Positions 1 to 10,304 of a stretch of DNA of 64,000 bases are shown one piece after another. Under the pieces are notes generated by a model that was given only the letters and a program-made list of their open reading frames with translations, did not search any database and was not told where the DNA came from. Made by a program: the position numbers and the translations under genes. The first letter of the stretch is position 1. Every line of letters starts with the position of its first letter. The stretch is from assembly GCA_900111695.1 (NCBI GenBank), contig FOHD01000002.1, positions 124,001-188,000 on the forward strand, written 5' to 3'. This DNA is from Olsenella sp. KH3B4. GTDB lineage: Bacteria; Actinomycetota; Coriobacteriia; Coriobacteriales; Atopobiaceae.

Positions 1-2061
<2,061 letters not shown>

Positions 2062-2177
2062 TGCGGTCCCCCCTCCCTTGTCAGCTGCATTTCAGAACCA
2101 TGGTACAGCCGCGCGGGGTTGCAGACGGAGCCCTGCAAGCAGGGCCGTAAAGTCACACAGCACGCGTATAGTATGTT

Positions 2178-2189
2178 CGTTATCTAACG
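2178..2189. promoter_or_regulatory. small palindrome in divergent promoter region
   Basis: CGTTATCTAACG is a perfect short dyad between the divergent UvrA-like gene and the broken PTS gene. It could be an operator for either side. There is no regulator gene beside it, so this is only a candidate. Confidence 0.25.
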
Positions 2190-2212
2190 TTTCATGACGA
2201 TTGTGAGCAAAC

Positions 2213-2836
2213 ATGAGCCACGCCGAGAAGGCCGAGACCACCTCTCCCGCAACCCCCGCGCGCGGGCCGGTTCGCACCGCGCTCACTGCGGCACTGGACT
2301 ACCTCTCTGGCGCCATGGTGAAGATGATTCCCGTGCTTCTCGTCTGCGGCATGTTCAAGACCGCACAGACACTCATTGGCCCCTCCATGCTGGGCCTCGC
2401 TAACATGCTTGCCGTGGGAACCGACTCGTTTGTGCTGGTTGGAGCTGGCGTTGCCATCTGGGCTGCGTTTGGCATGGCACTCGGCGGCTTCCTGCGGCAA
2501 CGCGAGACGGCGTAGGGAGGCGAGACCCTGGGCTACTTTGTCTCGGGCATCGTGGGTGGTGTCACCGAGCCGGCGCTCTACGGCCTGGGCCTTCGGTACC
2601 GTAGGCCGCTCATCGGCCTTGCCGCCAGCGGGTTTGTTGGCGGCATTTGGGGCGGCGCCACGCATGTGACGGCCTACATCATGGGCTCGTCGAGCTTCCT
2701 CTCGATTCTGGATTACGTGGGCGGAGGTGCGCTCAACACGCTGAACGCCGGGATATCCGACCTGCTCGCGATGGGCGTTGCGGCCGCGGTGACCTACGCC
2801 ACCTGGCGTGACAGCAATGAGGAGCGGCTTGGGTAG
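2213..2836 (+). pseudogene. remnant of beta-glucoside-type PTS permease (EIIC)
   Basis: The frame encodes recognisable pieces of a Bgl-family PTS EIIC domain. An early segment has the IPVLLVCGMFKTAQTLIGP motif; a late segment has GGVTEPALYGLGLRYRRP and THVTAYIMGSSSF. One in-frame TAG (2513-2515) splits it after residue 100; the frame then continues unbroken to 2836. The total is about 207 codons against the 600 or more usual for these permeases. The EIIB domain, much of the middle of EIIC and any EIIA are missing. The EIIC membrane segments flanking the gap are joined directly, which implies an internal deletion as well as the stop. It is most likely non-functional. A programmed readthrough is very unlikely given the deletions. 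Confidence 0.8.
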
Positions 2837-2860
2837 GGCCGCGCAGCGAGAACTCCGCGC

Positions 2861-2898
2861 AAAAGCGGCGCCGAGGCCCCAACGGACCCCGGCGCCGC
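2861..2898 (-). terminator. Rho-independent terminator of the isomerase-like gene
   Basis: A stem GCGGCGCCG/CGGCGCCGC (2865-2873 with 2890-2898) is followed on the minus strand by TTTT, just after the stop of the minus-strand flavoprotein gene. Confidence 0.7.
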
Positions 2899-2926
2899 CA
2901 CAACGCGCATTCTCCCAACGTGTGCC

Positions 2927-4303
2927 CTACGAGAAGAACCTTCTCACCAGGTCACGTGAGTACTCGGCCGTCTCCTCCATGTCGCCAAAGGCCATGACCT
3001 CGCCGGCATAGAAGGTGTTGTTTTCGCCCTGCATGGCTTCGACTTTGTCGTACCAGCCGTCCGCATAGTCCTTCGAGCTCACATGCGGGAAGTAGTACCA
3101 GTCGTCGATGCGCTCGGTCTTGGTCACCGGCAGGCCGGACTTGGCCATGTCGGCAATCGTGGTGTCGCGCGCCTCCTCGAACGGCACGTCCTCCATGCCC
3201 TCATGGTTGCGCAGCGTGAAGGTGACCAGCGGCTGCGGACCGGCATCCGGCCAGCGGTGATAGAAGACCATGAGGTGTCCGCGAGTCTCGGGCGTCATGT
3301 TGTCAAAGTAGTAGTACGAGATCTCCGGCGCCTTGTCCTCATCCGTGCGCACGGCCATCGTGAAGTACTCCTTGTGCACGATCTTGGAGAAGAGCTCGCG
3401 CTCGGCCTGGTTGGCGTCACCGTATTCGAGGAAGAGCTCCAGCGGCGTGCAGATGACCAGCTTGTCGAAGGCCTGCTCCTCGCCGCCGTTCACGGTGACG
3501 TAAACCTTCTCGGGCGTGCGGCGAATCGACGTGATGGTGCTGTTGAGCTCGGCCGGGTGCTTGAGGTGGTCGTTCACGCCCTTCCAGATGGACTGCGTGC
3601 CGTTCTTCCAGGTCCAGAGCTTGCCAGTGGAGAGGAACTGCCTCACGGTGAAGGCATCGAGGTACTTGAGCACGTAGGCTGCGGGGATCTCGTCGAAGTA
3701 GCCGTAGCCAAACGACGTGAAGGGGCCCTTCCACACCAGCTCGGCATCCTCGCAGCCGTTCTTCTTGAGGAACTCGGAGAAAGGCATCGAGAGGTCCTTG
3801 AGGTTGGGGTTCTCGCCCTCGATGTGCGCGAGCTTGAGCTCCGGCGAGGGGCACGGCCCCTCGTAGCGACCCTGCGCCACGCCGCGGTGGCCGTTGACGT
3901 CGTAGCCCTTGTACTTCTTTTCGAGCAGGCGCGACAGCTTGTTCATCTTCATGACCTTCTTGAGAAGGTCGATCTTCCTGGACTTGAGCGGCGTGCCGTC
4001 GGTGTTCATGAACTTGCGACCCATCTTGGGGCCGTCCTCGTGCGTTGTGCCGCCAAACTCCTCGCACTCGTGCACGGCAAAGTAGGTGTCGCAGCCCATG
4101 ACCGCGCCCATCTCGATGGTGCGGTCCTCCCACTCACCGTTGGAGTTCTTGACCTTCATGAGCGGCGAGAACGCCTTGCCTCCCACGTGGTCTGCCCGTT
4201 CGAAGATGCGGTAGTTGTCATACCCGTTCTTCTCGAGGTACATGGCCAGCGAAAGTCCCGCAGGGCCACCGCCAACAATGCAGATGCTGGAGTTCTTGTC
4301 CAC
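2927..4303 (-). CDS. FAD-dependent polyunsaturated fatty acid (linoleate) double-bond isomerase homologue
   Basis: This 458-residue flavoprotein has an N-terminal Rossmann motif (VGGGPAGLSLAMYLE) followed by an FERADHVGGKAFSP segment typical of flavin amine-oxidase folds. Its sequence tracks the P. acnes linoleate isomerase (PAI) closely along the whole length as I recall that protein: YKGYDVNGH, FTSFGYGYFDEIPAAYVLKY, LWTWKNGTQ, and the C-terminal WYYFPHVSS, DGWYDKVEAMQG and NTFYAGEVMAFG blocks. PAI converts linoleic acid to trans-10,cis-12 conjugated linoleic acid using FAD without net redox change, so the same chemistry is the leading inference. The start is taken as a GTG behind GGAAGG; a TTG six codons upstream is possible. 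It is monocistronic, with its own terminator. Confidence 0.8.
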   Translation of the reverse strand: MDKNSSICIVGGGPAGLSLAMYLEKNGYDNYRIFERADHVGGKAFSPLMKVKNSNGEWEDRTIEMGAVMGCDTYFAVHECEEFGGTTHEDGPKMGRKFMNTDGTPLKSRKIDLLKKVMKMNKLSRLLEKKYKGYDVNGHRGVAQGRYEGPCPSPELKLAHIEGENPNLKDLSMPFSEFLKKNGCEDAELVWKGPFTSFGYGYFDEIPAAYVLKYLDAFTVRQFLSTGKLWTWKNGTQSIWKGVNDHLKHPAELNSTITSIRRTPEKVYVTVNGGEEQAFDKLVICTPLELFLEYGDANQAERELFSKIVHKEYFTMAVRTDEDKAPEISYYYFDNMTPETRGHLMVFYHRWPDAGPQPLVTFTLRNHEGMEDVPFEEARDTTIADMAKSGLPVTKTERIDDWYYFPHVSSKDYADGWYDKVEAMQGENNTFYAGEVMAFGDMEETAEYSRDLVRRFFS

Positions 4304-4485
4304 AGTACTCACCTTCCACAAGAATGTGCTCGAAAGTAAACAAATTCATGTAAAGTCGATGTTATACCGACAGCATCACGCCAACAGTAACTATTTGGAC
4401 TATTTGGCGAGCGGGGATCAAACACGAGTGCTCACCAATGGTAAACCCCCGGCACGCACCGTCTACTAGGCAAGTCTCCCCACGC

Positions 4486-5391
4486 CTACATCTTTGCGAG
4501 AAGCGCCTCGACCTCCGGCCTCGTGGCCAGGTTGTCCGAAAACGCGCTCGCCGAGCCCGTGCAAACACCCATCTTGAACGCCGTCTCGTAGTCGCCCTTA
4601 CTCTCGATCCAGCCGGTAAGGAAGCCGGCGACCATCGAGTCGCCCGCGCCAACGGTGTTGACCATGGTCCCCTTGGGCGCCTCACTCATGATCACGTCGC
4701 CCTTCTCGGGAACAAGCACCGCCCCCTCGCCACCCATGGAGACCAGCACGTTTCTGGCACCACGCTCCTGGAGCATGCGCGCGTAGGGCTCAACCTCCTC
4801 GCGGTGCGTGATGGTGGCGCCCACAATGTCGCCCAGCTCGTGGTTGTTGGGCTTCACCAGGAACGGATGGAACGGAAGAACGTTCACGAGAAGGTCGCGC
4901 TCGGCGTCGACCACAATGTCGATGCCGCGCCCGTCGAGGCGGCTCATGATGCGCTCGTAGATGTCGGCAGGGAGCATCGAGGGAACGTTTCCAGCAATAA
5001 CGAGCAGGTCGCCGGCCTTGAGGGCATCCAGCTTTGCGTAGAGGGCATCGATGTCGGCTTCCGTGATCTTGGGGCCAAGGCCGTTGATGGCCGTCTCCTC
5101 CTTGGCCTTTGCCTTCACGTTGATGCGGCTCATACCCTCCTTGACCTCGATGAAGTCGCAGGTGGCACCGTAGGCGCTCATGCGTGCCTCTATCTCTTTT
5201 CCGGTGAAGCCGGCGATGAAGCCCAGCGCCGTGGAGGCATGCCCAAGGTTGGAGAGCACGATGGAGACGTTGATGCCCTTGCCTCCAGGTAGGACCTGCT
5301 CGTAGTTCACGCGGTTAATCTCGCCCAGGCGAAGGTCGTCGAGGCGAACGATGTAGTCGAGCGACGGGTTGAACGTTACGGTGTAAATCAT
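4486..5391 (-). CDS. fruK: 1-phosphofructokinase (PfkB family)
   Basis: This 301-residue PfkB/ribokinase-fold kinase phosphorylates fructose-1-phosphate to fructose-1,6-bisphosphate. The N-terminus MIYTVTFNPSLDYIVR, the GGKGINVS substrate motif (about residues 36-43) and the C-terminal anion-hole motif TVGAGDSMVAGFL (about 248-260) are typical of FruK/LacC. Its start overlaps the stop of the upstream DeoR-type regulator by ATGA, so the two are translationally coupled. No fructose PTS permease (fruA) is present here, so the F1P must come from a transporter encoded elsewhere. Tagatose-6-phosphate kinase is the main alternative within the family. Confidence 0.88.
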   Translation of the reverse strand: MIYTVTFNPSLDYIVRLDDLRLGEINRVNYEQVLPGGKGINVSIVLSNLGHASTALGFIAGFTGKEIEARMSAYGATCDFIEVKEGMSRINVKAKAKEETAINGLGPKITEADIDALYAKLDALKAGDLLVIAGNVPSMLPADIYERIMSRLDGRGIDIVVDAERDLLVNVLPFHPFLVKPNNHELGDIVGATITHREEVEPYARMLQERGARNVLVSMGGEGAVLVPEKGDVIMSEAPKGTMVNTVGAGDSMVAGFLTGWIESKGDYETAFKMGVCTGSASAFSDNLATRPEVEALLAKM

Positions 5392-6152
5392 GAGCTGCTC
5401 CCTACTTCCACGACATTGTCTGCATCATCAAAGCTTCCGTCCTCCGGAAGCCGGTCGGTGAGTATGGTCGCGTCCCCATAGGACGCGAAGGTAACGAGAG
5501 AGACTTGGGCGAACTTGCTCTGGTCGGCAAGCACGTAGCGCCGGAGCGTGTGCACCATGCTGACCTCCTTGACCTTAGCCTCGCTGTACTCGGGAGTAGT
5601 GAACCCAGCCTCGCGCGAGATGCCGTTGGTGCCCCAGAAGCCCAACGTGAAGTGGAGGTTCTCGAGCGACGCGATGGTTGCCTCCCCTACCAGCGCCTCC
5701 GTGAGCGGCTTAACCATTCCACCGGGGAGGTAGGTCCTGCATCCCTTGGCAAGAAGAAGCTGCGCATGGGGAATCGAGTTGGTGAAGTACGTGGCCTCCG
5801 TCTGGGTGATTGACTCGGCAAGCTGCATGGTCGAGGTACCCGCATCGATGTAGACGAAGTCATCCGGGCCTACAAGCGATGCCGCCCGCACGCCAATAGC
5901 ACGCTTGGCAGCAGCGTTGACGTCGCGCTTCTGTGCCACGGAGGCATCGTGGAGGACGAGACGGGCACGGGAGGTCACATCCGTAGCCCCACCGCGCACA
6001 CGGAGGAGCTGGTGCTGCTCATCGAGAACCGCAAGATCGCGCCGGATGGTCGACTCCGAGGCGCCGAGCGCCGCGATGAGTTCGGGCATGGTGACGGAGC
6101 CGCGCTCGCGCACGAGCCGAACAATGATGTCCTGACGCTCACGCGCAAGCAT
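5388..6152 (-). CDS. fruR: DeoR-family transcriptional regulator (FruR-like)
   Basis: This 254-residue repressor has an N-terminal winged helix (MLARERQDIIVRLVRERGSV, then a helix-turn-helix around LGASESTIRRDLAVLD) and a sugar-phosphate-sensing C-terminal domain with the DAGTSTMQLAE segment. I chose the ATG behind ACGGAGG with 8-nt spacing; a GTG 15 codons upstream is open but has no ribosome site. It is co-transcribed with fruK, so it is expected to respond to a fructose-derived phosphate. Four 10-bp-phased repeats lie about 150 bases upstream and are likely its operator. Confidence 0.85.
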   Translation of the reverse strand: MLARERQDIIVRLVRERGSVTMPELIAALGASESTIRRDLAVLDEQHQLLRVRGGATDVTSRARLVLHDASVAQKRDVNAAAKRAIGVRAASLVGPDDFVYIDAGTSTMQLAESITQTEATYFTNSIPHAQLLLAKGCRTYLPGGMVKPLTEALVGEATIASLENLHFTLGFWGTNGISREAGFTTPEYSEAKVKEVSMVHTLRRYVLADQSKFAQVSLVTFASYGDATILTDRLPEDGSFDDADNVVEVGSSS

Positions 6153-6300
6153 GCGCGCCACCTCCGTTGTCAACCGGCTAAGAGGGATTTTCGACACAGA
6201 GACGCTCTAGCCAAGATGGTACCGCAGTCTAGGCGCGAGACCCGCACGCTCCCCCAATGAACCGCCGTACGGGCCCCGCGCATGAGGTCATTGTCTCGCA

Positions 6301-6345
6301 AATCCAATCAATATCAATCAACTTCAGTCATATTCAGTCAAAATT
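6301..6345. promoter_or_regulatory. four 10-bp-phased repeats upstream of fruR-fruK
   Basis: AATCA, AATCA, AGTCA, AGTCA recur at exactly 10-bp steps (ending at 6310, 6320, 6330, 6340), reading TTGACTGA/TTGATTGA on the minus strand. The helical phasing and position ahead of the regulator-fruK unit suggest a multi-site operator overlapping the promoter. Confidence 0.55.
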
Positions 6346-6412
6346 CTGTGTTCAGGGCACAGCGGCGCCACGAATCGTGCGGGGTCTTCTCAGCCCCGTC
6401 GGGTGGGCCTTC

Positions 6413-6757
6413 TCAGCCCCGCAAGATTCCCAGGAGCGTCACAAAGCCGGGGAGAAGCACCATCGCCGCGGCGGCACTGCCGTCGAGCTGGCCAGACATC
6501 CCATAGAAGAGAAGCGAGAAGGCGAAGACGGCAACCACCGTAACAAGACCGCCCCAGGTCCCAGGCCGGGGATGCGCGTCGGCGCCAAAGAACGTGCGCA
6601 GCACGCAGATGGGGAGGCCCACCATCACGCCGATTCCAGCGGCGCACGCGATGGCTCGGGCAAAGGTTCCCAGCTGCTCCGCAATCTGGAAGGCAACCGC
6701 CATGCCAATGAACACCGCAAAGGCTCCCCCGGCAAGCTTGAGCAACTTGTCCTCCAT
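6413..6757 (-). CDS. small four-helix membrane protein of unknown function
   Basis: This 114-residue hydrophobic protein has about four predicted membrane segments (roughly residues 8-24, 33-52, 66-85 and 92-111). An aspartate/proline-containing loop (FFGADAHPRPG) lies between the second and third. The start has a clear GAGGAGG site. I do not recognise a family. It stands alone between the fruR operator region and the PTS cluster. The short sequence before its stop is followed by a repeated TTCTCAGCCCCG motif on the plus strand (6386-6397 and 6410-6421). Confidence 0.6.
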   Translation of the reverse strand: MEDKLLKLAGGAFAVFIGMAVAFQIAEQLGTFARAIACAAGIGVMVGLPICVLRTFFGADAHPRPGTWGGLVTVVAVFAFSLLFYGMSGQLDGSAAAAMVLLPGFVTLLGILRG

Positions 6758-6979
6758 GGCACGCCTCCTCTCGATGGCACTCTAGCCCCAGAAAGGCAGT
6801 CACACCTGCCACTCTATCGAGAAGATACTCCTGCAGCAGGCGCGTCAACGTGCCTGCCATGGGTAATGTCATATTCTTCGGAAGCCTCGCGATCAGATTG
6901 GCACACCTAGCCATTCTTTGATGCCACAAGTAAAGACCTTGCGGCCTCTAGTTGCCTACCGAAACCGCTCGCAATAGAA

Positions 6980-7027
6980 AGCCCCGCGCTCCCAAGACCA
7001 CCAAGGGTGATCCGAGAGTACGGGGCT
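6980..7027 (-). terminator. terminator of the PTS/BtpA operon
   Basis: AGCCCCG (7021-7027 read on the minus strand) pairs with CGGGGCT (6980-6986), followed by TTCTATT, shortly after the last gene of the operon. The loop is long and may hold a smaller stem. Confidence 0.55.
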
Positions 7028-7048
7028 CCGGGGGTAATGACGCCGCAG

Positions 7049-7858
7049 CTAGCCCTTAGCTGCCTTGATGAACGCCTGGGCGCGGCTTGGATCCACATTG
7101 TTCCAAAGTATGCCCTCGTACTTAATACTCGTGCCAACAATAACGCCATCAGCATGTGGAAGAAGGCTGCCGATGTTGTCAACCCTTCCTCCACTGCCAA
7201 TGATGATAGGCACTTCCGGAAAACGCTCCTTCAGATGGGCAATGTGTGATTCCTCTGGCGGAAGTCCAGCATGGGCGCCGCCAAAGAGTGCGCCTGCAAT
7301 CGGCATATTGGCTACTCCCGCGTCAAGCATTTCTTCACTCGAACGCGTGTCGAGACATGTCCCCGCATGGGCCTCAAAGTACGTATAGACTCGGACATCA
7401 TCGGCACCTATGCGACGCTGATAGCGGAATATCTCGCCTGGATTAAACTTCTGAGAGCCAAACAGCCCCTCGTACGAGCCGCTCACATAGGTTCTTACGA
7501 ACTTGGCACCAATTGCTTTTGCAACAGCAAGCGTTGCAATCGGATCAATCAGCACTCCGCATCCAAATGGTACATGAATGTCGGATGCAACTTCCGTAGC
7601 GATTCGTACATAGTTCGCCACTGTCTCGGGACCGACGGGTGTGAGGTAAGGCCTATCTCCCTCGTTTGCGAAAACAAGAGCGTCAAACCCTGCATCCTGC
7701 AGGACTTCTGCGTCCTGCTTAAGACGAAGAATCTGCTCCTCAAGCGTGATACTGTCATCGGCAAAGGGGGTACCAGGCAGCGCCTGCATGTGTAGACACC
7801 CAATAACGGGTTTGGGAACTCCAAAAGTCTCTAAGTGCTTCTCCATCAGTGAAGGCAT
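7049..7858 (-). CDS. BtpA/SgcQ family TIM-barrel protein
   Basis: This 269-residue protein belongs to the BtpA/SgcQ family. The features seen are the N-terminal KPVIGCLHMQALPGTP motif, the ALVFANEGDRPY segment, and the C-terminal IIGSGGRVDNIGSLL and DGVIVGTSIKYEG phosphate-binding-type loops of a TIM barrel. Family members occur either as photosystem I assembly factors in cyanobacteria or, as here, inside sugar PTS operons (E. coli SgcQ), where the substrate is not established. It is the last gene of the IIB, IIC-IID, BtpA operon and has an AAGGAG ribosome site. It probably acts on the phosphosugar imported by the neighbouring PTS as an aldolase- or epimerase-like enzyme; this is inference only. 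Confidence 0.8.
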   Translation of the reverse strand: MPSLMEKHLETFGVPKPVIGCLHMQALPGTPFADDSITLEEQILRLKQDAEVLQDAGFDALVFANEGDRPYLTPVGPETVANYVRIATEVASDIHVPFGCGVLIDPIATLAVAKAIGAKFVRTYVSGSYEGLFGSQKFNPGEIFRYQRRIGADDVRVYTYFEAHAGTCLDTRSSEEMLDAGVANMPIAGALFGGAHAGLPPEESHIAHLKERFPEVPIIIGSGGRVDNIGSLLPHADGVIVGTSIKYEGILWNNVDPSRAQAFIKAAKG

Positions 7859-7910
7859 ACTTTACTCCTTAATTGGTAAGCGTTTTTCTTACTCACGCTT
7901 GTGCTTGCTT

Positions 7911-9533
7911 CTACGAGAGAATGCCGAGCGGAGAGAGAACGATGGCAATCACAAACATCGCGATGATGATGGTCGTAGGCTTGGTTCCCTTCTTGATAAA
8001 GTGATAGGTAACCAAGAACGAGATGAGCGGCAGCAACTTGGGGAGAATAGTATCGAGGATCGACTGAATCTCGATGGTTCCTGTAGCCAATTCAAAAGTA
8101 AGCGGGCAGGAGATGGGAATCACGGTAGCGACCAGGCAGCCAAGCACCATCATTCCCATGGCGCCAAGACCCTCGGTAAGCTGCTTTACAAGACCACCGG
8201 CAAGCAGCTTGGTCACAGCGTTCTTTCCAAAACGGTACCCAGCGTTGTAGCAAAAATAGCCCACACCAAGTGCATAGATGCTGAAAAGCACAACCAGAAG
8301 AATTGGCCCGAGGGCGCTCCCCTGAGATGCAAGGCCAATGGCAATAGAAAGGAGAACCACCTTTACTAGGCTCTGAGTAACGGAGTCACCAATACCTGCC
8401 ATGGGTCCCATGAGTGCAGTCTTGAGGTTGTTCTCCATATCATCGTCGATGTCCGCACCGTTCGCGCGCTCTTCCTCCATTGCCGCAGTGATGCCCGGAA
8501 TAATGGAGCCCCAGGTATTCTCGGTGTTGAAGTAGGCAAGGTGTCGCTTGAGGCCTGCCGCGATTGCTTCGCGGTCGTCGCCATAGAGCTCTTCAAGGAC
8601 GGGCACCATGCAGTGACAGAAGCCCAGCCCCATCATGCGCTCGTAGTTGTAACAAATTTGGCCCCAGCTCTGCCAGATGAACCAAGACTTACGGAGGGTC
8701 TTCTTGCTCAGATGTTTCTGTCCGTCAGCAGCCTCTTCTGCAATTTCCGTAGCCTCTTCGGGGCCAAAGGAAAAGCCCTCGAAGACATTAACGCCTTCCT
8801 TCGAGGTGTAAATGAGGTGCAATACGCCTGCCGCAGCGCCAATGATGGCGATAGGCATTGTACCGAGTTGGAGATAGGCGGCAAGGGCAAATCCGATTGC
8901 AAAAAACGGAAGAAGAGAAGCCTTGAAGAGAACGCTCATGAGCATTGCCAAGCCAAGAGCAGGAATCAGGTGGCCAGCAAGGGAGAGAATTGAGGTTACC
9001 TGAGACGGAATCACTGACATGAGCGATTCGAGAGCTGATGATCCAAAAAGCACGCAAAGGAATGAAGGGATTGCATACGTAATGAACGGGAAAATCTGCG
9101 AAGCAAATAGGTTCATGACGACCACGCCGCGGGCATTACCCTGCTCGGCATACTGGTCTGCCTTATGTACCCAGACCGAGTTGAGCGACATCTTGACATT
9201 AAAGCTCAGCAGGCCAAGAAGACCAAGGGGCACCGCAATCGTAAGACCAACTGAAGGGTCAGCCCCAGCGAGCATCGTCATGGCTACACCAAGATAGCCC
9301 GCGAGTGCATAGTCACTTGGGAGAGACCCTCCGATGGCGACCATCCCGATATAAGCCATCATCACGTTAGAGCCAACTGCCAGCCCGTAGGTCAGATTAC
9401 CCAGAAGCAGACCGTTGACCAAACCCGCTACAAGAGGCGCGCCAAAATACACGGACCACCGCAGCCACATTGGGCATGCGGTAGCTGCATACCACGTGCA
9501 AAGCGCGATGATAAGCGCCTGCAATGCCAACAT
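7911..9533 (-). CDS. mannose/sorbose-class PTS permease, fused IIC-IID
   Basis: This 540-residue protein joins two components that are usually separate. Residues about 1-265 form an EIIC of the mannose class: a polytopic membrane domain with NGLLLGNLTYGL and a GADPSVGLTIAVPLG region. After a charged linker, residues about 275-540 are EIID, with the hallmarks ERMMGLGFCHCMVPVLEELY, RHLAYFNTENTWGSIIPGI and MEEERANG followed by membrane helices. It imports and presents sugar for phosphorylation by the EIIB encoded 32 bases upstream. No separate EIIA gene is present in the locus. The sugar cannot be read from the sequence. It has an AGGAG ribosome site. Confidence 0.87.
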   Translation of the reverse strand: MLALQALIIALCTWYAATACPMWLRWSVYFGAPLVAGLVNGLLLGNLTYGLAVGSNVMMAYIGMVAIGGSLPSDYALAGYLGVAMTMLAGADPSVGLTIAVPLGLLGLLSFNVKMSLNSVWVHKADQYAEQGNARGVVVMNLFASQIFPFITYAIPSFLCVLFGSSALESLMSVIPSQVTSILSLAGHLIPALGLAMLMSVLFKASLLPFFAIGFALAAYLQLGTMPIAIIGAAAGVLHLIYTSKEGVNVFEGFSFGPEEATEIAEEAADGQKHLSKKTLRKSWFIWQSWGQICYNYERMMGLGFCHCMVPVLEELYGDDREAIAAGLKRHLAYFNTENTWGSIIPGITAAMEEERANGADIDDDMENNLKTALMGPMAGIGDSVTQSLVKVVLLSIAIGLASQGSALGPILLVVLFSIYALGVGYFCYNAGYRFGKNAVTKLLAGGLVKQLTEGLGAMGMMVLGCLVATVIPISCPLTFELATGTIEIQSILDTILPKLLPLISFLVTYHFIKKGTKPTTIIIAMFVIAIVLSPLGILS

Positions 9534-9565
9534 ACTTTCACACTCCTAAGTCAGTAGCGCATTTT

Positions 9566-10048
9566 CTAAAGGACGTCATCAATTGGCACCTTGGGATCGG
9601 TGTAGAGCATCTGCAGGAACACGCTCACCCCCAGACCCTGCAGCTCACGAATCTGCGTCCGCTCTTCTTCAGATAGGAAGATGTTCTTTGTCACTTGAAC
9701 ACGACCGGGTACGGAACCAAGGTTTCCAAGGTTTAGTTCGGTCATCTCTGCAGAGCCACCTTTAAGCTCGCGCGCAAGCTCCAGAGCAGCGGAAATCTTC
9801 TTAAACAACAGCATGGTATGAGCGGGACTCTCGTCCGTCTTTAGAGCATCCGCAGCAGCTTTGACCGACAAAATATCGATCTGCATTCCAGCGGGAGCAG
9901 ACATTGAGAGAACAGTCTTCATGAAATCGTCTTTGGCAATCTGGTCATCTACAACAACGATATGCGTGAGCTGCAGTCTCTTTGACCAAGATGCCATGAC
10001 TTGTCCATGTATCAGGCGTTCGTCGACTCTCGTTGCAACAACGTCCAT
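9566..10048 (-). CDS. mannose/sorbose-class PTS EIIB
   Basis: This 160-residue cytoplasmic phosphocarrier has the family motif VATRVDERLIHGQV near the N-terminus; the His in LIHGQ (about residue 14) is the phosphorylation site. It takes phosphate from an EIIA and passes it to the sugar bound by the IIC-IID protein encoded immediately downstream. The start ATG follows GGAGG at 4-nt spacing; a longer frame upstream lacks a ribosome site. It is the first gene of a three-gene operon that diverges from an RpiR regulator. Confidence 0.9.
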   Translation of the reverse strand: MDVVATRVDERLIHGQVMASWSKRLQLTHIVVVDDQIAKDDFMKTVLSMSAPAGMQIDILSVKAAADALKTDESPAHTMLLFKKISAALELARELKGGSAEMTELNLGNLGSVPGRVQVTKNIFLSEEERTQIRELQGLGVSVFLQMLYTDPKVPIDDVL

Positions 10049-10135
10049 GGTGCCTCCTGTCCGACTTCGCGCGTTCCATTCGCGCCACCCAGCCAATGTT
10101 TACCTTCTGCATGAATCATTCTAAATTGGTGGGGC

Positions 10136-10159
10136 CATCCATTCTTTGTTGTATGGATG
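10136..10159. promoter_or_regulatory. inverted repeat in PTS/RpiR divergent region
   Basis: CATCCAT (10136-10142) is mirrored by ATGGATG (10153-10159) with 10 bases between. A likely operator for the adjacent RpiR protein. A related dyad occurs at 10270-10286. Confidence 0.45.
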
Positions 10160-10269
10160 ATTCACCGCAAACGGTTGAATTGCAACGGCAAGCGCAGATT
10201 TTTCTGCAGCATCTTTCTGTTCATATCCTTCCTATGCTTCCTGATACTTGTGGCTTGTACTAGTATTTT

Positions 10270-10286
10270 GAATGGATAGTTCATTC
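10270..10286. promoter_or_regulatory. second inverted repeat upstream of the RpiR gene
   Basis: GAATG-N7-CATTC lies 18 bases before the RpiR start codon and shares the GGAT/CATTC elements of the dyad at 10136. The placement suggests autoregulation. Confidence 0.4.
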
Positions 10287-10304
10287 ATAATTCAGGAGTA
10301 CGAC

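Noticed and set aside
2513..2515. programmed readthrough or amber recoding in the PTS fragment
   Set aside because: The flanking protein is already deleted for essential EIIB and EIIC parts, so decay is simpler.
3083..4339. 418-codon plus-strand frame opposite the isomerase homologue
   Set aside because: It is antisense to a protein with whole-length family similarity.
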